Shown piece after piece: positions 55,340-64,000 of a stretch of DNA of 64,000 bases. This DNA comes from Microbacterium sp. CH12i (GTDB lineage Bacteria > Actinomycetota > Actinomycetes > Actinomycetales > Microbacteriaceae). The stretch lies in NCBI RefSeq assembly GCF_000685355.1, contig NZ_JHET01000010.1:124001-188000 (forward strand), read 5' to 3'. Both the position numbers and the translations under genes were made by a program. The notes under the pieces were generated by a model. That model was given only the letters and a program-made list of their open reading frames with translations. It searched no databases and was not told where the DNA came from. How positions within the stretch are numbered: the stretch's first letter is position 1; every line of letters starts with the position of its first letter.

Positions 55340-56151
55340 CACCAGGTGTCGTCGGGCGTCACCGGCAGGTGGCGCTTGTGCTGCGACGCGACATACTTGC
55401 CCTCGAGTCGCGCTGCAGCATCAGCATCCACCGGCTTGCCCTCAAGGTAGTCGTCGATCTGCTCGTAGGTGAGACCGAGCTCATCCTCATCGGCACGGCC
55501 GGGCTGCCCGTCGAGAAGGTCGGCGGTGGGCACCTTCATCCAGAGGCGATCCGGTGCGTCCAGCTCGCGCAGCAGCTGCTTGCCCTGCCGTTTGGTGAGG
55601 CCGGCGAGCGGCAGGATATCGGCTGCCCCGTCGCCGAATTTTGTATAGAAGCCAGTGACCGCCTCGGCAGCGTGATCGGTGCCGATCACCAGGTGGCCGT
55701 CGTGCCCGGCGAGCGCGTACTGCGTGACCATGCGGATCCGTGCCTTGATATTGCCGCGGTTGAAGTCTGAGATATCGGCGCCAGCGGCCTGTTCGATATC
55801 TTTCTCCACCCCGTCAACGCCGTGCTCTATGTTCACCTCAACGGTGCGGTCAGCGGCGATAAATGCAAGAGCAGCGACGGCGTCATCCGCGTCATGTTGC
55901 ACCTTGTAGGGCAACCGCACACCGATGAACGATGCCTCCGCACCGGAGTCGCGAACCCGCTCGACGGCCAGCTGCGCGAGGCGTCCGGCGAGCGTGGAAT
56001 CCTGCCCGCCAGAGATACCCAGCACATAGCCCTTGGCGCCAGTCCGAGCAAGGTAGTCGACGAGGAACTGCACTCGTCGCTCGATCTCGAGAGTGGGGTC
56101 GATCTCGGCCTGTACACCGAGCGTCTGCGCGATCTCCTGCTGAAGGGTCAT
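55333..56151 (-). CDS. nadE: Ammonia-dependent NAD+ synthetase
   Basis: 272 aa, single-domain enzyme turning deamido-NAD into NAD with ammonia and ATP. PP-loop SGGQDST at residues 47-53, [29 protein letters not shown], and [23 protein letters not shown] are all standard. No glutaminase domain. ATG 56151 is preceded by TGGAGG 1 nt upstream and by GATACT 6 nt upstream; a leaderless start seems more likely. Confidence 0.95.
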   Translation of the reverse strand: MTLQQEIAQTLGVQAEIDPTLEIERRVQFLVDYLARTGAKGYVLGISGGQDSTLAGRLAQLAVERVRDSGAEASFIGVRLPYKVQHDADDAVAALAFIAADRTVEVNIEHGVDGVEKDIEQAAGADISDFNRGNIKARIRMVTQYALAGHDGHLVIGTDHAAEAVTGFYTKFGDGAADILPLAGLTKRQGKQLLRELDAPDRLWMKVPTADLLDGQPGRADEDELGLTYEQIDDYLEGKPVDADAAARLEGKYVASQHKRHLPVTPDDTWWR

Positions 56152-56262
56152 GCCTCCAGTATCGCCCCTGCATGTTACGAAGCGATGACGCAGAACGAGA
56201 GCGTGGGAATAGCCAGCCTCCGCCTCTGATTAACTTCAGGGACGACGAAAGTGAGACCCCAC

Positions 56263-57216
56263 ATGACCCTTCTCGGCCGCAGCGACCTCGATGTCCGCCC
56301 ACTTGCCCTCGGTGGCAACGTCTTTGGATGGACCGCCGATCGTGATGCCTCCTTCCAGATCCTCGATGCATTTGTGGCAGGCGGAGGCAATTTCATTGAC
56401 ACCGCTGACTCTTACAGCGCCTGGGTGCCCGGAAACAGCGGCGGCGAGAGTGAGACGATCATTGGCGAGTGGCTCGCATCGCGCAAACCACACGGGCTGC
56501 TCGTTGCTACCAAGGTCAGTCAGCATCCGGAATTCAAAGGACTGTCCGCGAAGAACATCCGACGTGCTGCGGAGGCATCTTTGCAGCGGCTCGGCGCCGA
56601 CACGATCGACCTCTATTACGCCCACTTCGACGACGCTGAGGCGCCGCTTGAAGAGACTGTCGCCGCGTTCGGGCAGCTCGTCGACGACGGCCTGATCCGC
56701 CACATCGCGGTGTCGAACTATTCGGCCGATCGCCTCCGCTCGTGGATCGCTCTTGCCGAGGATGCTGGCATCCCCCTCCCCGTCGCTGTGCAGCCGCACT
56801 ACAACCTCGTGCACCGCAATGCCGTCGAGGAGAACATCATTCCGGTTGCCGAGGAGTTCGGAATCAGCCTCGTGCCTTACTCGGCATTGGCGAGCGGATT
56901 CCTTACCGGCAAGTATCGATCGACGGATGCCGCGGCCGTGGATTCGCCGCGCGCCGGCGGCGCCTCGAAGTACGCCACGCCGCAGGGCCTTCAGGTCATT
57001 GACGAGTTGGAGCGCATCGCCGGCGAGCACGATGCGTCGATCAGCTCCGTCGCCCTCGCGTGGCTGCGCGCTCAGCCGACGGTGGTGGCACCCATCGCCA
57101 GCGCATCGCGCGTGGCACAGGTGCCGGATCTGCTTGCGAGCATGACGCTCGAGCTCACCGCAGATGAGGTGCGCGCACTGGACAGCGTGTCGGAGTGGAG
57201 CCCTGCGAAGGTCTGA
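56263..57216 (+). CDS. Aldo/keto reductase
   Basis: 317 aa. (beta/alpha)8 NADPH-dependent oxidoreductase with tetrad Asp46, Tyr51 (FIDTADSYSAW), Lys84 (VATKVS) and His121 (YYAHFDD). NADPH-binding C-terminal part is VPYSALASGFLTGKY...PIASASRVAQVPDL. It belongs to the YajO/Tas-like branch. The substrate is unknown. ATG 56263 is chosen over GTG 56251 because AAAGTGAG lies upstream of it. Divergent from nadE. Confidence 0.92.
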   Translation: MTLLGRSDLDVRPLALGGNVFGWTADRDASFQILDAFVAGGGNFIDTADSYSAWVPGNSGGESETIIGEWLASRKPHGLLVATKVSQHPEFKGLSAKNIRRAAEASLQRLGADTIDLYYAHFDDAEAPLEETVAAFGQLVDDGLIRHIAVSNYSADRLRSWIALAEDAGIPLPVAVQPHYNLVHRNAVEENIIPVAEEFGISLVPYSALASGFLTGKYRSTDAAAVDSPRAGGASKYATPQGLQVIDELERIAGEHDASISSVALAWLRAQPTVVAPIASASRVAQVPDLLASMTLELTADEVRALDSVSEWSPAKV

Positions 57217-57272
57217 GCCAGGTCATTTGCCGCGCATGTCTGGGAAGTTGCGGGGCCAGTGAGAGCCAGGGG

Positions 57273-60200
57273 CTAGCGACCCGAAGCGATGCGGCTCGGG
57301 CCCCGGCCGGTCTGCTCTACGAGCAGCTGTGCAGGGATCTGCTCTTGCATGGACTCGACGTGGCTGATGATTCCGACGGTGCGTCCGCCGGAGCGCAGTT
57401 CGTCGAGCGTGCGCATGGCGATGTCGAGGGTGTCGCCGTCCAGAGAGCCGAAGCCCTCATCGATGAACAGAGTGTCGAGTTGGATCCCGCCGCGCGCGCC
57501 GTCACGACCTCGGCAAGGCCGAGGGCGAGGGCGAGCGAGCTGAGGAAGGTCTCTCCGCCGGAAAGCGACTGCGCGGGACGCGTCTGCCCGGTGAACGCGT
57601 CGAAGACGACGATGCCGAGGCCGGATGTCGCGCCACGCGAGGCGCGCGCGTCGGAGTGCTGCAGTTGGTAGCGCCCGGTCGACATGTCGTTGAGTCGGCG
57701 GTTGGCCGCCTCAACGATCTCTTCGAGTTCGGCGGCCAGCACGAAGGTCTCTAGCGGCATCCTGTGCGTGTTGCCTGCTCGGCCGGCGATTGTGTCGGCG
57801 AGGCCTTGAAGGACCTCATGATCAGCCGCCTGCTCGGCGCTGACCGCGTGCTCGGATGCTGCGGACGAGATCAGTCCCCCCAGACTCTCGACCGTGCTCG
57901 CAGCCCGCCCTGCCGTGTCAACCGCTGTCTTCCACGTCGCTTGAGCCACGACCGCGGCCTGCTCGACAGGGGCAAGGTCAATCAACTCTTCGGGAAGCGT
58001 ACGCAGCTCAAGCTCGAGCAGGGTCGCGCGCTCTTTTTGACGCTGCGCCGCGTGCCCTGTGACGCGATCATCAAGAGCTTCTTGTTCGGCGACCGATCGC
58101 AGGGCCTGCTGAACAGCGGCGACGTCGTCGAAGTCGGAAGCGGCGAGAGCCGCCGACTGCTCTGCCGTAGCCTCTGCCAGCGCCGTCGCCCGGCGGGCGT
58201 GTTCTGCGAAGGCGAGCGCGAGCGCTTGCGCGGCCTCAACCTGCGCGCTGGCAGCAGCGAGGCGTTCGGCGACGGTGTCGAAATCCCCACGTGCCTCTGC
58301 GATCAGCGCCTGAGCTTCAGTGTTTCGCTGCGCGGTGAGCACCAACGTCTCTCGTGCCGCAGCGAGTGCCGCGGCCAACTCAGTGCGCTCTTCGTCGAGC
58401 TGTGACGCTCGCTCGTTCGCCTCGATGAGCTGCTTCTCGATGCCGGTCAGCGTGTTCGCGGCAGCGACTGCTTCGGTATGAGCGGCCGTGGCCGCGATGA
58501 CTTCGGCTTCAGCCTGCTCGCTCGAGCGAGACTCCGCACGAGCGACGGCCACGGAAAGTTCTGCTCGCACCGAGCCGACGCGATCGGCAGCTGCACGCTC
58601 GGTGCGTGTCGCCGTATCGCGGACAGCTTCGGCGGCCTCAATATCTTCAGCAGAGACAGGGTCGGTGTGCGCGGCCGGAGCGGGGTGCGCGGTCGACCCG
58701 CACACCGCGCACGGCTCGCCGCCGACGAGTGCCGTGGCAAGTTCTCCGGCGAAGCCGCTCAGCCGGCGCTGACGCAGGTCTGCGAGCACGGTCTGTGCCT
58801 CGGCGAGCGCAGTACTCGCCTCTGCGAGCGCACGTTCGGCAGTGTCGAACTCTGTCGTGAGTTGCACGACCTGTGCAGCGGCCTCCCGCCGAGCTTTGGC
58901 GGCCTCGTGCGCATGGGCAAGGTCGTCGATCCGGTCGGCTTTGCGGCGAATCTCGTTCCGTTGATCGGCCAGCGCGGCGAGACGGACAGGCAACGTTTCG
59001 CGCTCTGCTTCGCGCTCGGCAACTCGCGTGGATAACGCAGCTACCTGCTCCCCCGCCGCGACAAGCTCGGCGGTGAGCGCAGGTGCGTGCTGCTCGTGCT
59101 CAGCAGCCTTGGCCCAGGCCCCGCTTTCGCGCGTACGATCGGCCGTCCAGGCCTCGAGCGCCGCGGCATTCACCTCGGGAAGGACGACTTCCGTCGCATC
59201 CCAGCGCGTACGCGCCGACTCTTCCGCCGCGGACGCGGCGGACCGCGCCGATTCGGCACGAGTTGTTGCGGTGATGGTGGGACGTAAGGCCTCAGCGGCG
59301 CGGGCATGTGCGAGCGCCTGTCGGGCTTCGGCGATCTGCGGCTCTTCATCGTCGAGTCGAGCGAGTGCTGTACGGGCGCGATCCCGCTCTTGTTGCGACT
59401 TCTGCTCATCGCGCGCGGCCGTCAGCGCAGCATCCGCCGCTGTGAGAGCCTTCTCGGCATCATCGCGTTCGGCGACGCGTCGTTCGGACTGATATTCAGC
59501 GCGGGTGAGAGCCCGACTAAGGGCTTCGAGACGCACATCGGTGGTGCCGCTGCCTGGTTCAGCCGCGGCAGCATCACCGGCAGGATGCTCGCCCCAGAGA
59601 TCGGCAGCAGTCGCGACGCGCTCGGCCTCTTCAATACGCGCCGTCACCGTGGCAAGACGCGCCCCGAGTGCGTGCTCAGATGCGCGACGGCGCTCATCGA
59701 AGCGGGACTGCACATCTTCGAAGCGCTCGGTGCCGAACAGCTTGCGAAGCAGTGACTGTCGCTCTTTGCTGTCGGCGAGGAGGAAGCGTGCGAACCGGTT
59801 CTGCGCGAGCAGAATCACCTGCAGGAACTGCTGCTGGTTCAGCTGCAGAATCTCGTCCAACTCGCTGGCAACATCGACGGCGCGCGCTGCGCGACCGATC
59901 CATCCGTCGGGAGTGTGCTCTTCAAGCGCGACGGTTGGCGCCTGTTTTGTGAGGCCCCCGCCGCGTTTGGCAGGCCGCATGTATTCGGGCGAGCGCGTCA
60001 CCCGATAGCGACCAGCTGTCGTGCTGAATTCGACGACGACTTCGCTGGGGTCATCGGGTTCGCAATGGTCGCTGCGCAGCCGCTTGTCGCTGCCTTCGTA
60101 CCGCGGCACCCCGCCGTAGAGCCCGAAGCAGACGGCATCCAGAATGCTCGACTTGCCCGCACCGGTCCGCCCCGCGATGAGGAAGATCCCATCGTCGGCG

Positions 60201-60274
60201 AAGCTGTCGAAGTCGACGATCTGACGATCAAGAAACGGGCCGAACCCCTCGATCTCGAGGCGATGCAGTCGCAC
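57273..60274 (-). CDS. sbcC: Exonuclease SbcC, one frameshift near the C terminus
   Basis: About 1000 aa. Rad50-like ATPase of the SbcCD nuclease that opens DNA hairpins and trims double-strand ends. N-terminal Walker A GRTGAGKSSILDAVCFGLYGG, a Q-loop region QFLQVILLAQNRFARFLLADSKERQSLL, long coiled coils, the zinc-hook CAVCGSTAHPAP in the middle, and signature LSGGETFLSSLALALGLAEVV. The frame breaks near 57487 in a run of C (plus strand); one base restored gives IQLDTLFIDEGFGSLDGDTL with the D-loop, then SHVESMQEQIPAQLLVEQT and TAG at 57275-57273. Start GTG 60274 overlaps the sbcD stop. Confidence 0.94.
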
Positions 60275-61428
60275 TAGACGAGGGCCTCTGCGACCACGCG
60301 CTCGTTGAGGACCTCGCGGATCAGCTCGCTCTCACGCTCGCTGGCGCCCTGGCCCGCACGCACGTGCTCGAGAAACGCCTCGATGCGTTCGGTGTCGGTG
60401 ACCGCCGACTTCAGCCGCGCCGAGTAGGAACGCTCTTCTTGCTCAGGCCCGCCGACCGGAGTGTGCTGCACCATCGCGCAGTGCGGGAACCGCTCTTTCA
60501 GACGACGCATCGGCTCAGCCTGCGGCAGAGCATCGGTGTAGACCGCGCACACCCAGTCACCGACGTGCGCGGCGACGTTCTCGTCCGCGAGGATCTCGTC
60601 CAACGTACCGGTCAGCGTCACGAGCCGACGTGGAACCGGCAGTGCAAGCCATTCGACAGAAGCAAGTCCGGTGGCGTCAAGATCAATCAGCCAGGAGCCG
60701 CGCTCTTTATGCTGCTCACCGAAGCTGTAGTGCAGCGGAGCACCGGCATAGCGCACGCGCTCACTGAGCGCCTGGCGCCCGTGGATGTGGCCGAGAGCCA
60801 CGTAGTCTGGCCCGTCGAAGACGCTCAGCGGCACGACGTCGAGTCCGCCCTGACGCACTTCACGTTCGAGGCCGACCGTGGCATCGACACCCGCGGCGAA
60901 GCAGTGTGCGATCGCAACAGAGCGGCCGCCGTGCTCCGCCATCCCGGCCCGCACGAGATTCATCGCGTGCGCCATGGTCTGCGCCTGAGAGCGCAGCGGA
61001 ACCTCTGGCCAGTACTGTCGCACGACCGCGGGCTCAAGGTACGGAACTCCGTAGAAGTGCACCGGTCCGTCTGCGTCGTCAAGCGTCACAGGCATGCCTA
61101 CGGACAGTGGATCGGTCATCACGTGGATACCATCACGCAACAGACGCGCCTGGAACCCGAGTCGGGCGGCAGAGTCGTGGTTGCCGCTCGTGACAATCAC
61201 TCGAGCACCGGTCTCGTGCAGCGCGAGCAGCGTGTCGCCGAGCAACCTGTACGCGGGACCCGCCGGTGTGGCGGAGTCAAACACGTCGCCGGCGACAATC
61301 ACCACGTCGATATCGCTCTCGCGTACCTGAGCCACCAGCGCACCGAGCACCTCGGCCAACGCGTCCATGGTCGAGTTGCCATGGAACGTGCGGCCGATGT
61401 GCCAGTCAGAGGTGTGCAGGATTCGCAT
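60274..61428 (-). CDS. sbcD: Exonuclease SbcD
   Basis: 384 aa. Mre11-like calcineurin-type nuclease: metal motifs ILHTSDWHIGRTFHG, VIVAGDVFDSATPAG, VIVTSGNHDSAARLG and ALGHIHGRQ. The C-terminal capping region contacts SbcC. Start ATG 61428 is leaderless: -10 TACGGT (61435-61440), 6 nt; GTG 61434 is also in frame. It is the first gene of the sbcD-sbcC pair, with a 1-nt stop/start overlap. Confidence 0.95.
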   Translation of the reverse strand: MRILHTSDWHIGRTFHGNSTMDALAEVLGALVAQVRESDIDVVIVAGDVFDSATPAGPAYRLLGDTLLALHETGARVIVTSGNHDSAARLGFQARLLRDGIHVMTDPLSVGMPVTLDDADGPVHFYGVPYLEPAVVRQYWPEVPLRSQAQTMAHAMNLVRAGMAEHGGRSVAIAHCFAAGVDATVGLEREVRQGGLDVVPLSVFDGPDYVALGHIHGRQALSERVRYAGAPLHYSFGEQHKERGSWLIDLDATGLASVEWLALPVPRRLVTLTGTLDEILADENVAAHVGDWVCAVYTDALPQAEPMRRLKERFPHCAMVQHTPVGGPEQEERSYSARLKSAVTDTERIEAFLEHVRAGQGASERESELIREVLNERVVAEALV

Positions 61429-61485
61429 ATTCACACCGTACGGATGGCCACTGACATTCCCTCTGAGGCGTGCCGTGGCATCCGA

Positions 61486-63020
61486 TCAGCGCGCCAGCGA
61501 GAACGTGCCTGTGTCTGTATCCTCCGAGGTGAACGTGTCTGACGAGACAGGCTCGTCCGACGAGACGGGCGCATCCCCCGAGACCGGACCCTGCGGCAGC
61601 AGGTCTTCCTTGCGTCCGCGCACCATCGTGATGGCGATGACAGATGCCAACAGCATCCCGACTGCCGCGGCGATAAACACCCCGCTGTAACCACCGGCGA
61701 GCGTGTCGAGGCCGACCTCGCCCTGCGCGTGACCGCCAACGGCAGCCGCATACACCGCGGTGAACACCGACAAGCCGATGGATCCGCCGATCTGCATGGC
61801 TGAGTTGGTGACCGCCGAGGCCACGCCAGCGTCATGCGGCGCAACGCCGGTGAGTGCGACGTTCTGCAGTGGAATGAAGACGAACGCCATTCCCATACCC
61901 ATCACCAGGAGCGCGGGAGCGACCTGGACGAAATAGTTGCCGCCGGGTGTGATGAACGACAGGTAGATCAGCGCGGCAGCGACGACGAGCGGACCACCGA
62001 TGAGCATCGGGCGCGGGCCCACTGTGCCGAGCATCTTGGTAGCGAGACCGGCGAGCACCATGGTGCCCAGCGGCAGCGGCAGGCTCGCGACGCCCGCTTC
62101 AAGCGCGCCCATACCGAGCACGATCTGCAGGTGGAATGTGAGGTAGAGCGTTGCGCCGATCATGACGCTGCCGGCCACCGCCTGGATGAGGAACGCCCCA
62201 CCGCGGACCCTATGCGTGACGACACGCAACGGCAGCAGCGGATTGCTGACCTTCATCTCGACCCACACGAATACGGCGAGCACGATGACACCGACCGCGA
62301 TGAAAGTGATGGTGAGCGGGCTGTCCCAGCCGGTCTCAGCGAGGGTGAAGCCGTAGACGAGCGATCCCAGGCCCGCCGTCACGAGAAGCGCGCCCCACAT
62401 GTCGTAACGGTTGTCGCCACCCGCCTTGCTTTCGGTGAGGAACAGCGCGCCGCCGATCAGGCCGACGGCCACGAAGAAGATGTTGACGAGCAGGCACCAG
62501 CGCCAGTCCAGGAACTCGGTCAAGAAGCCGCCGAGCACCATGCCTACCGCAGCTCCAGCGCCAGCCACCGTGCCGAATACGGCGAAGGCGACGTTGCGCT
62601 CCTTGCCGGACGGGAACAGCGTCGTCAGCAGTGCGAGCGCAGCCGGAGCCAACGTCGCGGCGAAGACACCCTGCAACGCCCGTCCGAGGATCAGCTCCCA
62701 CCCGGCATTCGCCATGCCGGCGTACAGCGAAGCGAGCCCGAAGCCGACCATTCCGACCATGAAGGTGCGCTTGCGACCCCAGAAGTCGGCGATGCGCCCG
62801 CCGAGAAGCAGCAGCGCTCCGAAGGCGAGGGCATAGGCGGTGACAACCCACTGACGCAGGTGGTCGTCCATGTCCAGGGCGAGCTGCGCCTGCGGAAGTG
62901 CGATGTTGACGATTGTGCCGTCAAGGACGACGACGAGCTGAGTCAGAGAGATGACGAACAGGGCCCACCATTGGCTTTGGGGTGGGATCGCAGGGTCTGG
63001 GTTTGCGGGGTCGATGACAT
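61486..63020 (-). CDS. MFS efflux transporter, DHA2 (14-helix) family, probable frameshift at the start
   Basis: About 511 aa. Proton-driven multidrug exporter family: VLDGTIVNIALPQAQLAL near helix 1, GGRIADFWGRKRTFMVGM after helix 2, and the antiporter motif GAGAAVGMVLGGFLTE in helix 5; about 14 membrane segments. A Ser/Asp/Glu-rich repetitive tail (SGDAPVSSDEPVSSD) follows. The ATG at 63020-63018 has GGAGG 9 nt upstream but is out of frame with the body; one base restored near 62979 gives MSSTPQTQTLRSHPQSQWWALFVISL. The gene sits behind an apparent translational attenuator. Substrates are not predictable; induction by a translation inhibitor is suggested by the leader. Confidence 0.87.
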
Positions 63021-63024
63021 GGAA

Positions 63025-63060
63025 AAACCTCCGGTGTCTTGTGACGGATGCCGGAGGTTT
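63025..63060 (-). promoter_or_regulatory. Hairpin sequestering the Shine-Dalgarno of the MFS gene
   Basis: On the minus strand, AAACCTCCGG (63060-63051) pairs perfectly with CCGGAGGTTT (63034-63025) around a 16-nt loop. The 3' arm contains GGAGG, the ribosome binding site of the transporter, 4 nt plus ATG beyond the arm. The first base of the 5' arm is the last base of the upstream ORF's stop codon. A ribosome paused at the end of that ORF would cover the 5' arm and free the binding site. Confidence 0.8.
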
Positions 63061-63092
63061 CAAGCCTCGGACCAGTACCCGCAAGGGAGCAT
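63060..63092 (-). CDS. Leader peptide (upstream ORF) of the MFS gene
   Basis: Ten codons, ATG at 63092 to TGA at 63062-63060, encoding MLPCGYWSEA. AGGTGG lies 4 nt upstream. Its stop codon touches the hairpin that hides the downstream ribosome binding site. Position and length match leader peptides of translational attenuators that control antibiotic resistance genes. I do not recognise the peptide itself as a known stalling sequence. Confidence 0.65.
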   Translation of the reverse strand: MLPCGYWSEA

Positions 63093-63100
63093 CTGACCAC

Positions 63101-63134
63101 CTCAGCTAGCGGCGCTGAGCAGACCTCAATCATA
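63101..63134 (-). promoter_or_regulatory. -10 box and first hairpin of the MFS leader
   Basis: TATGAT (63134-63129, minus strand) is a good -10; no good -35 is seen at 17 bp. A 6-bp stem, CTCAGC (63119-63114) with GCTGAG (63106-63101), follows and abuts the AGGTGG that serves the upstream ORF. The leader transcript would be about 100 nt. Confidence 0.5.
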
Positions 63135-63351
63135 CCCCGCACAATCCTGTGAATTCGAGCCGGAAGGTCCCCTGACCCACCCTCACCTCGACGATCGACA
63201 CGCGGTTGTGCAAATTGCGCTGTGCGCATTCACCTGTTCGGCGTGCGGGGCTGCGCGATGCGAGATCTGGGCTGCCCTCCGCCCTACAGGGGCCGGATTT
63301 GACCCTCCGGCAGGGCTTGTGTCCGCCTCGTCGTGGTTACCGACTTCCGCT
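63135..63351. other. Non-coding stretch between the MFS leader and the DIP1984 gene
   Basis: About 217 bp with no gene I can support. It contains a nested stem-loop on the plus strand at about 63281-63320: outer GCCCT/AGGGC and inner CCGGA/TCCGG around TTTGACCC. This could terminate the DIP1984-family gene. The rest shows no repeat, tRNA or clear promoter. Confidence 0.5.
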
Positions 63352-63819
63352 CTAATCCTCCAGGTCGTGCGTCCAGTTTGCCTGCTGGATCCGGTTGTCC
63401 AGTTCGCGCAGCTTCTGTGCGACCGCATCAGCTCGCTCACGCAGCTGGCCGACGTTTAGCGCCGCGATCTGCCGGAGCTCGGATCGCATTTGTCGCATGC
63501 CTACCGAGTTCGCTCCGGATGCCGCGACCGCAGCATCCGACAACAACGAATGCTGCAGGCGCAGCACATCGCGCGCGGCGAGCGCATCGGTCATAGTCCC
63601 GTCCGCGCCGAGGTCGAGCCGGGCGTTGGTCGCATTGATCCTGCGGATGAGCTCGCGCAGGTGACCGAGATCAGACTCTGCCTCCCCCAGGAGTGTTGCG
63701 GCGTCTTCCGACGGCTCTTCGCCCTCTTGATAGCGAGCGTTCGCGTTGATGCGCGCACGCAGCTGTTCGATGCGGCGTTGCAGGTCGGCCCGTGCGGTCA
63801 GTGCCTCGGCGATCTTCAT
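63352..63819 (-). CDS. DIP1984-family protein
   Basis: 155 aa. Matches the DIP1984 (septicolysin-named) family along its length: MKIAEALTARADLQRRIEQL, YQEGEEPSEDAATLL, LIRRINATNARL, LAARDVLRLQHSLLSDAA, and the conserved end LRELDNRIQQANWTHDLED. Largely helical with coiled-coil character. Despite the historical name for some members, no lytic activity is implied; function unknown. ATG 63819 is chosen with AAAGATGAAG upstream; GTG 63840 is in frame but less likely. Confidence 0.9.
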   Translation of the reverse strand: MKIAEALTARADLQRRIEQLRARINANARYQEGEEPSEDAATLLGEAESDLGHLRELIRRINATNARLDLGADGTMTDALAARDVLRLQHSLLSDAAVAASGANSVGMRQMRSELRQIAALNVGQLRERADAVAQKLRELDNRIQQANWTHDLED

Positions 63820-63876
63820 GTCTTCATCTTTGCAGGACACGACATGAGTAGTAACAGAGCGTCACATTTCTCGAAT

Positions 63877-64000
63877 TCAGCGGTGGCGCAGCAACCCGGC
63901 ATGCTCGGGGTTCTGCTCGAACCACTCGCAGACATACCAGCAGACCGCATCGACCTTGCGGTCGCCGCGACTGTCAATGTCTGCGACAGCACCCTGCACG
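63877..64000 (-). CDS. C-terminal fragment of an unidentified protein, cut by the right edge
   Basis: At least 40 codons ending in TGA at 63879-63877: VQGAVADIDSRGDRKVDAVC, then WYVCEWFEQNPEHAGLLRHR. The amino-acid composition looks like a real protein, and the frame is open to the window edge. I do not recognise the family from this fragment. Confidence 0.55.
   Translation of the reverse strand, partial: VQGAVADIDSRGDRKVDAVCWYVCEWFEQNPEHAGLLRHR

Noticed and set aside
63281..63320. tRNA-like T-arm GGGTCAAATCC on the minus strand
   Set aside because: The stem and loop lengths do not fit a T arm, and no acceptor stem or anticodon arm can be drawn around it.

Overview
The window is a GC-rich chromosomal segment of an actinobacterium. 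The actinobacterial form of MenB, the tiny ribosomal protein bS22 next to an Rv0500A-type helix-turn-helix gene, TANNNT -10 boxes just upstream of start codons, and the very frequent GGATGC/GCATCC hexamer all point to the family Microbacteriaceae, probably Microbacterium. That genus call is inference from gene content and style; no 16S gene is present. I see no phage, insertion sequence, CRISPR array, rRNA or convincing tRNA. It looks like core chromosome with ordinary transport and regulatory modules.

Layout: 1-3.2 kb rpoB (cut by the left edge) and its promoter. 3.2-8.7 kb a dipeptide/oligopeptide ABC importer operon (dppA-B-C and a fused DppD/DppF ATPase). 8.8-11.6 kb a SpeE-like protein, a TPR protein, a SprT-like zinc protease and a ComB-family phosphatase. 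11.6-15.9 kb an FtsX/LolD-type ABC exporter beside a DesK/NarL-type two-component system. 15.9-20.1 kb a methyltransferase and menaquinone genes menE, menB and menC. 20.1-25.6 kb a TetR regulator with tandem operators, an MMPL transporter with an ABC-like tail, and a YhgE/Pip protein. 25.6-31 kb small membrane proteins and the system II cytochrome c biogenesis operon (resA-ccdA-resB-ccsB). 31-33.8 kb a MerR regulator with a thioredoxin-reductase-like enzyme, a HigBA-type toxin-antitoxin pair and a histidine phosphatase. 33.9-36.6 kb aspS and a TSUP permease. 36.8-43.2 kb two more ABC importers (Fbp/Pot type and polar amino acid type). 43.3-47.5 kb an Rv0500A-like gene, bS22, a rhodanese-glutaredoxin-Dabb trio, ArsR, and KtrB/KtrA potassium uptake. 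47.5-51.8 kb an alpha/beta hydrolase, proC, a CDF transporter, tadA and upp. 51.8-57.2 kb a very large RecB-like nuclease/helicase, nadE and an aldo/keto reductase. 57.3-64 kb sbcC-sbcD, an MFS efflux pump behind an apparent translational attenuator, a DIP1984-family protein and the tail of one more gene.

Functionally, the Men and Ccs genes indicate a menaquinone-based respiratory chain with membrane-attached c-type cytochromes. The several transport systems suggest a peptide- and amino-acid-scavenging heterotroph.

Two cautions. About twenty genes, including essential rpoB and aspS, carry single-base frameshifts, almost all one missing base, often inside a short run of one nucleotide. This is the signature of uncorrected sequencing or assembly error rather than biology, so these genes are annotated across the shift as intact genes. 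Second, many starts here are leaderless, so starts were chosen with both Shine-Dalgarno and leaderless signals in mind. The most interesting regulatory feature is the leader of the MFS gene (63018-63134): a ten-codon upstream ORF whose stop codon abuts a 10-bp hairpin that buries the pump's ribosome binding site.
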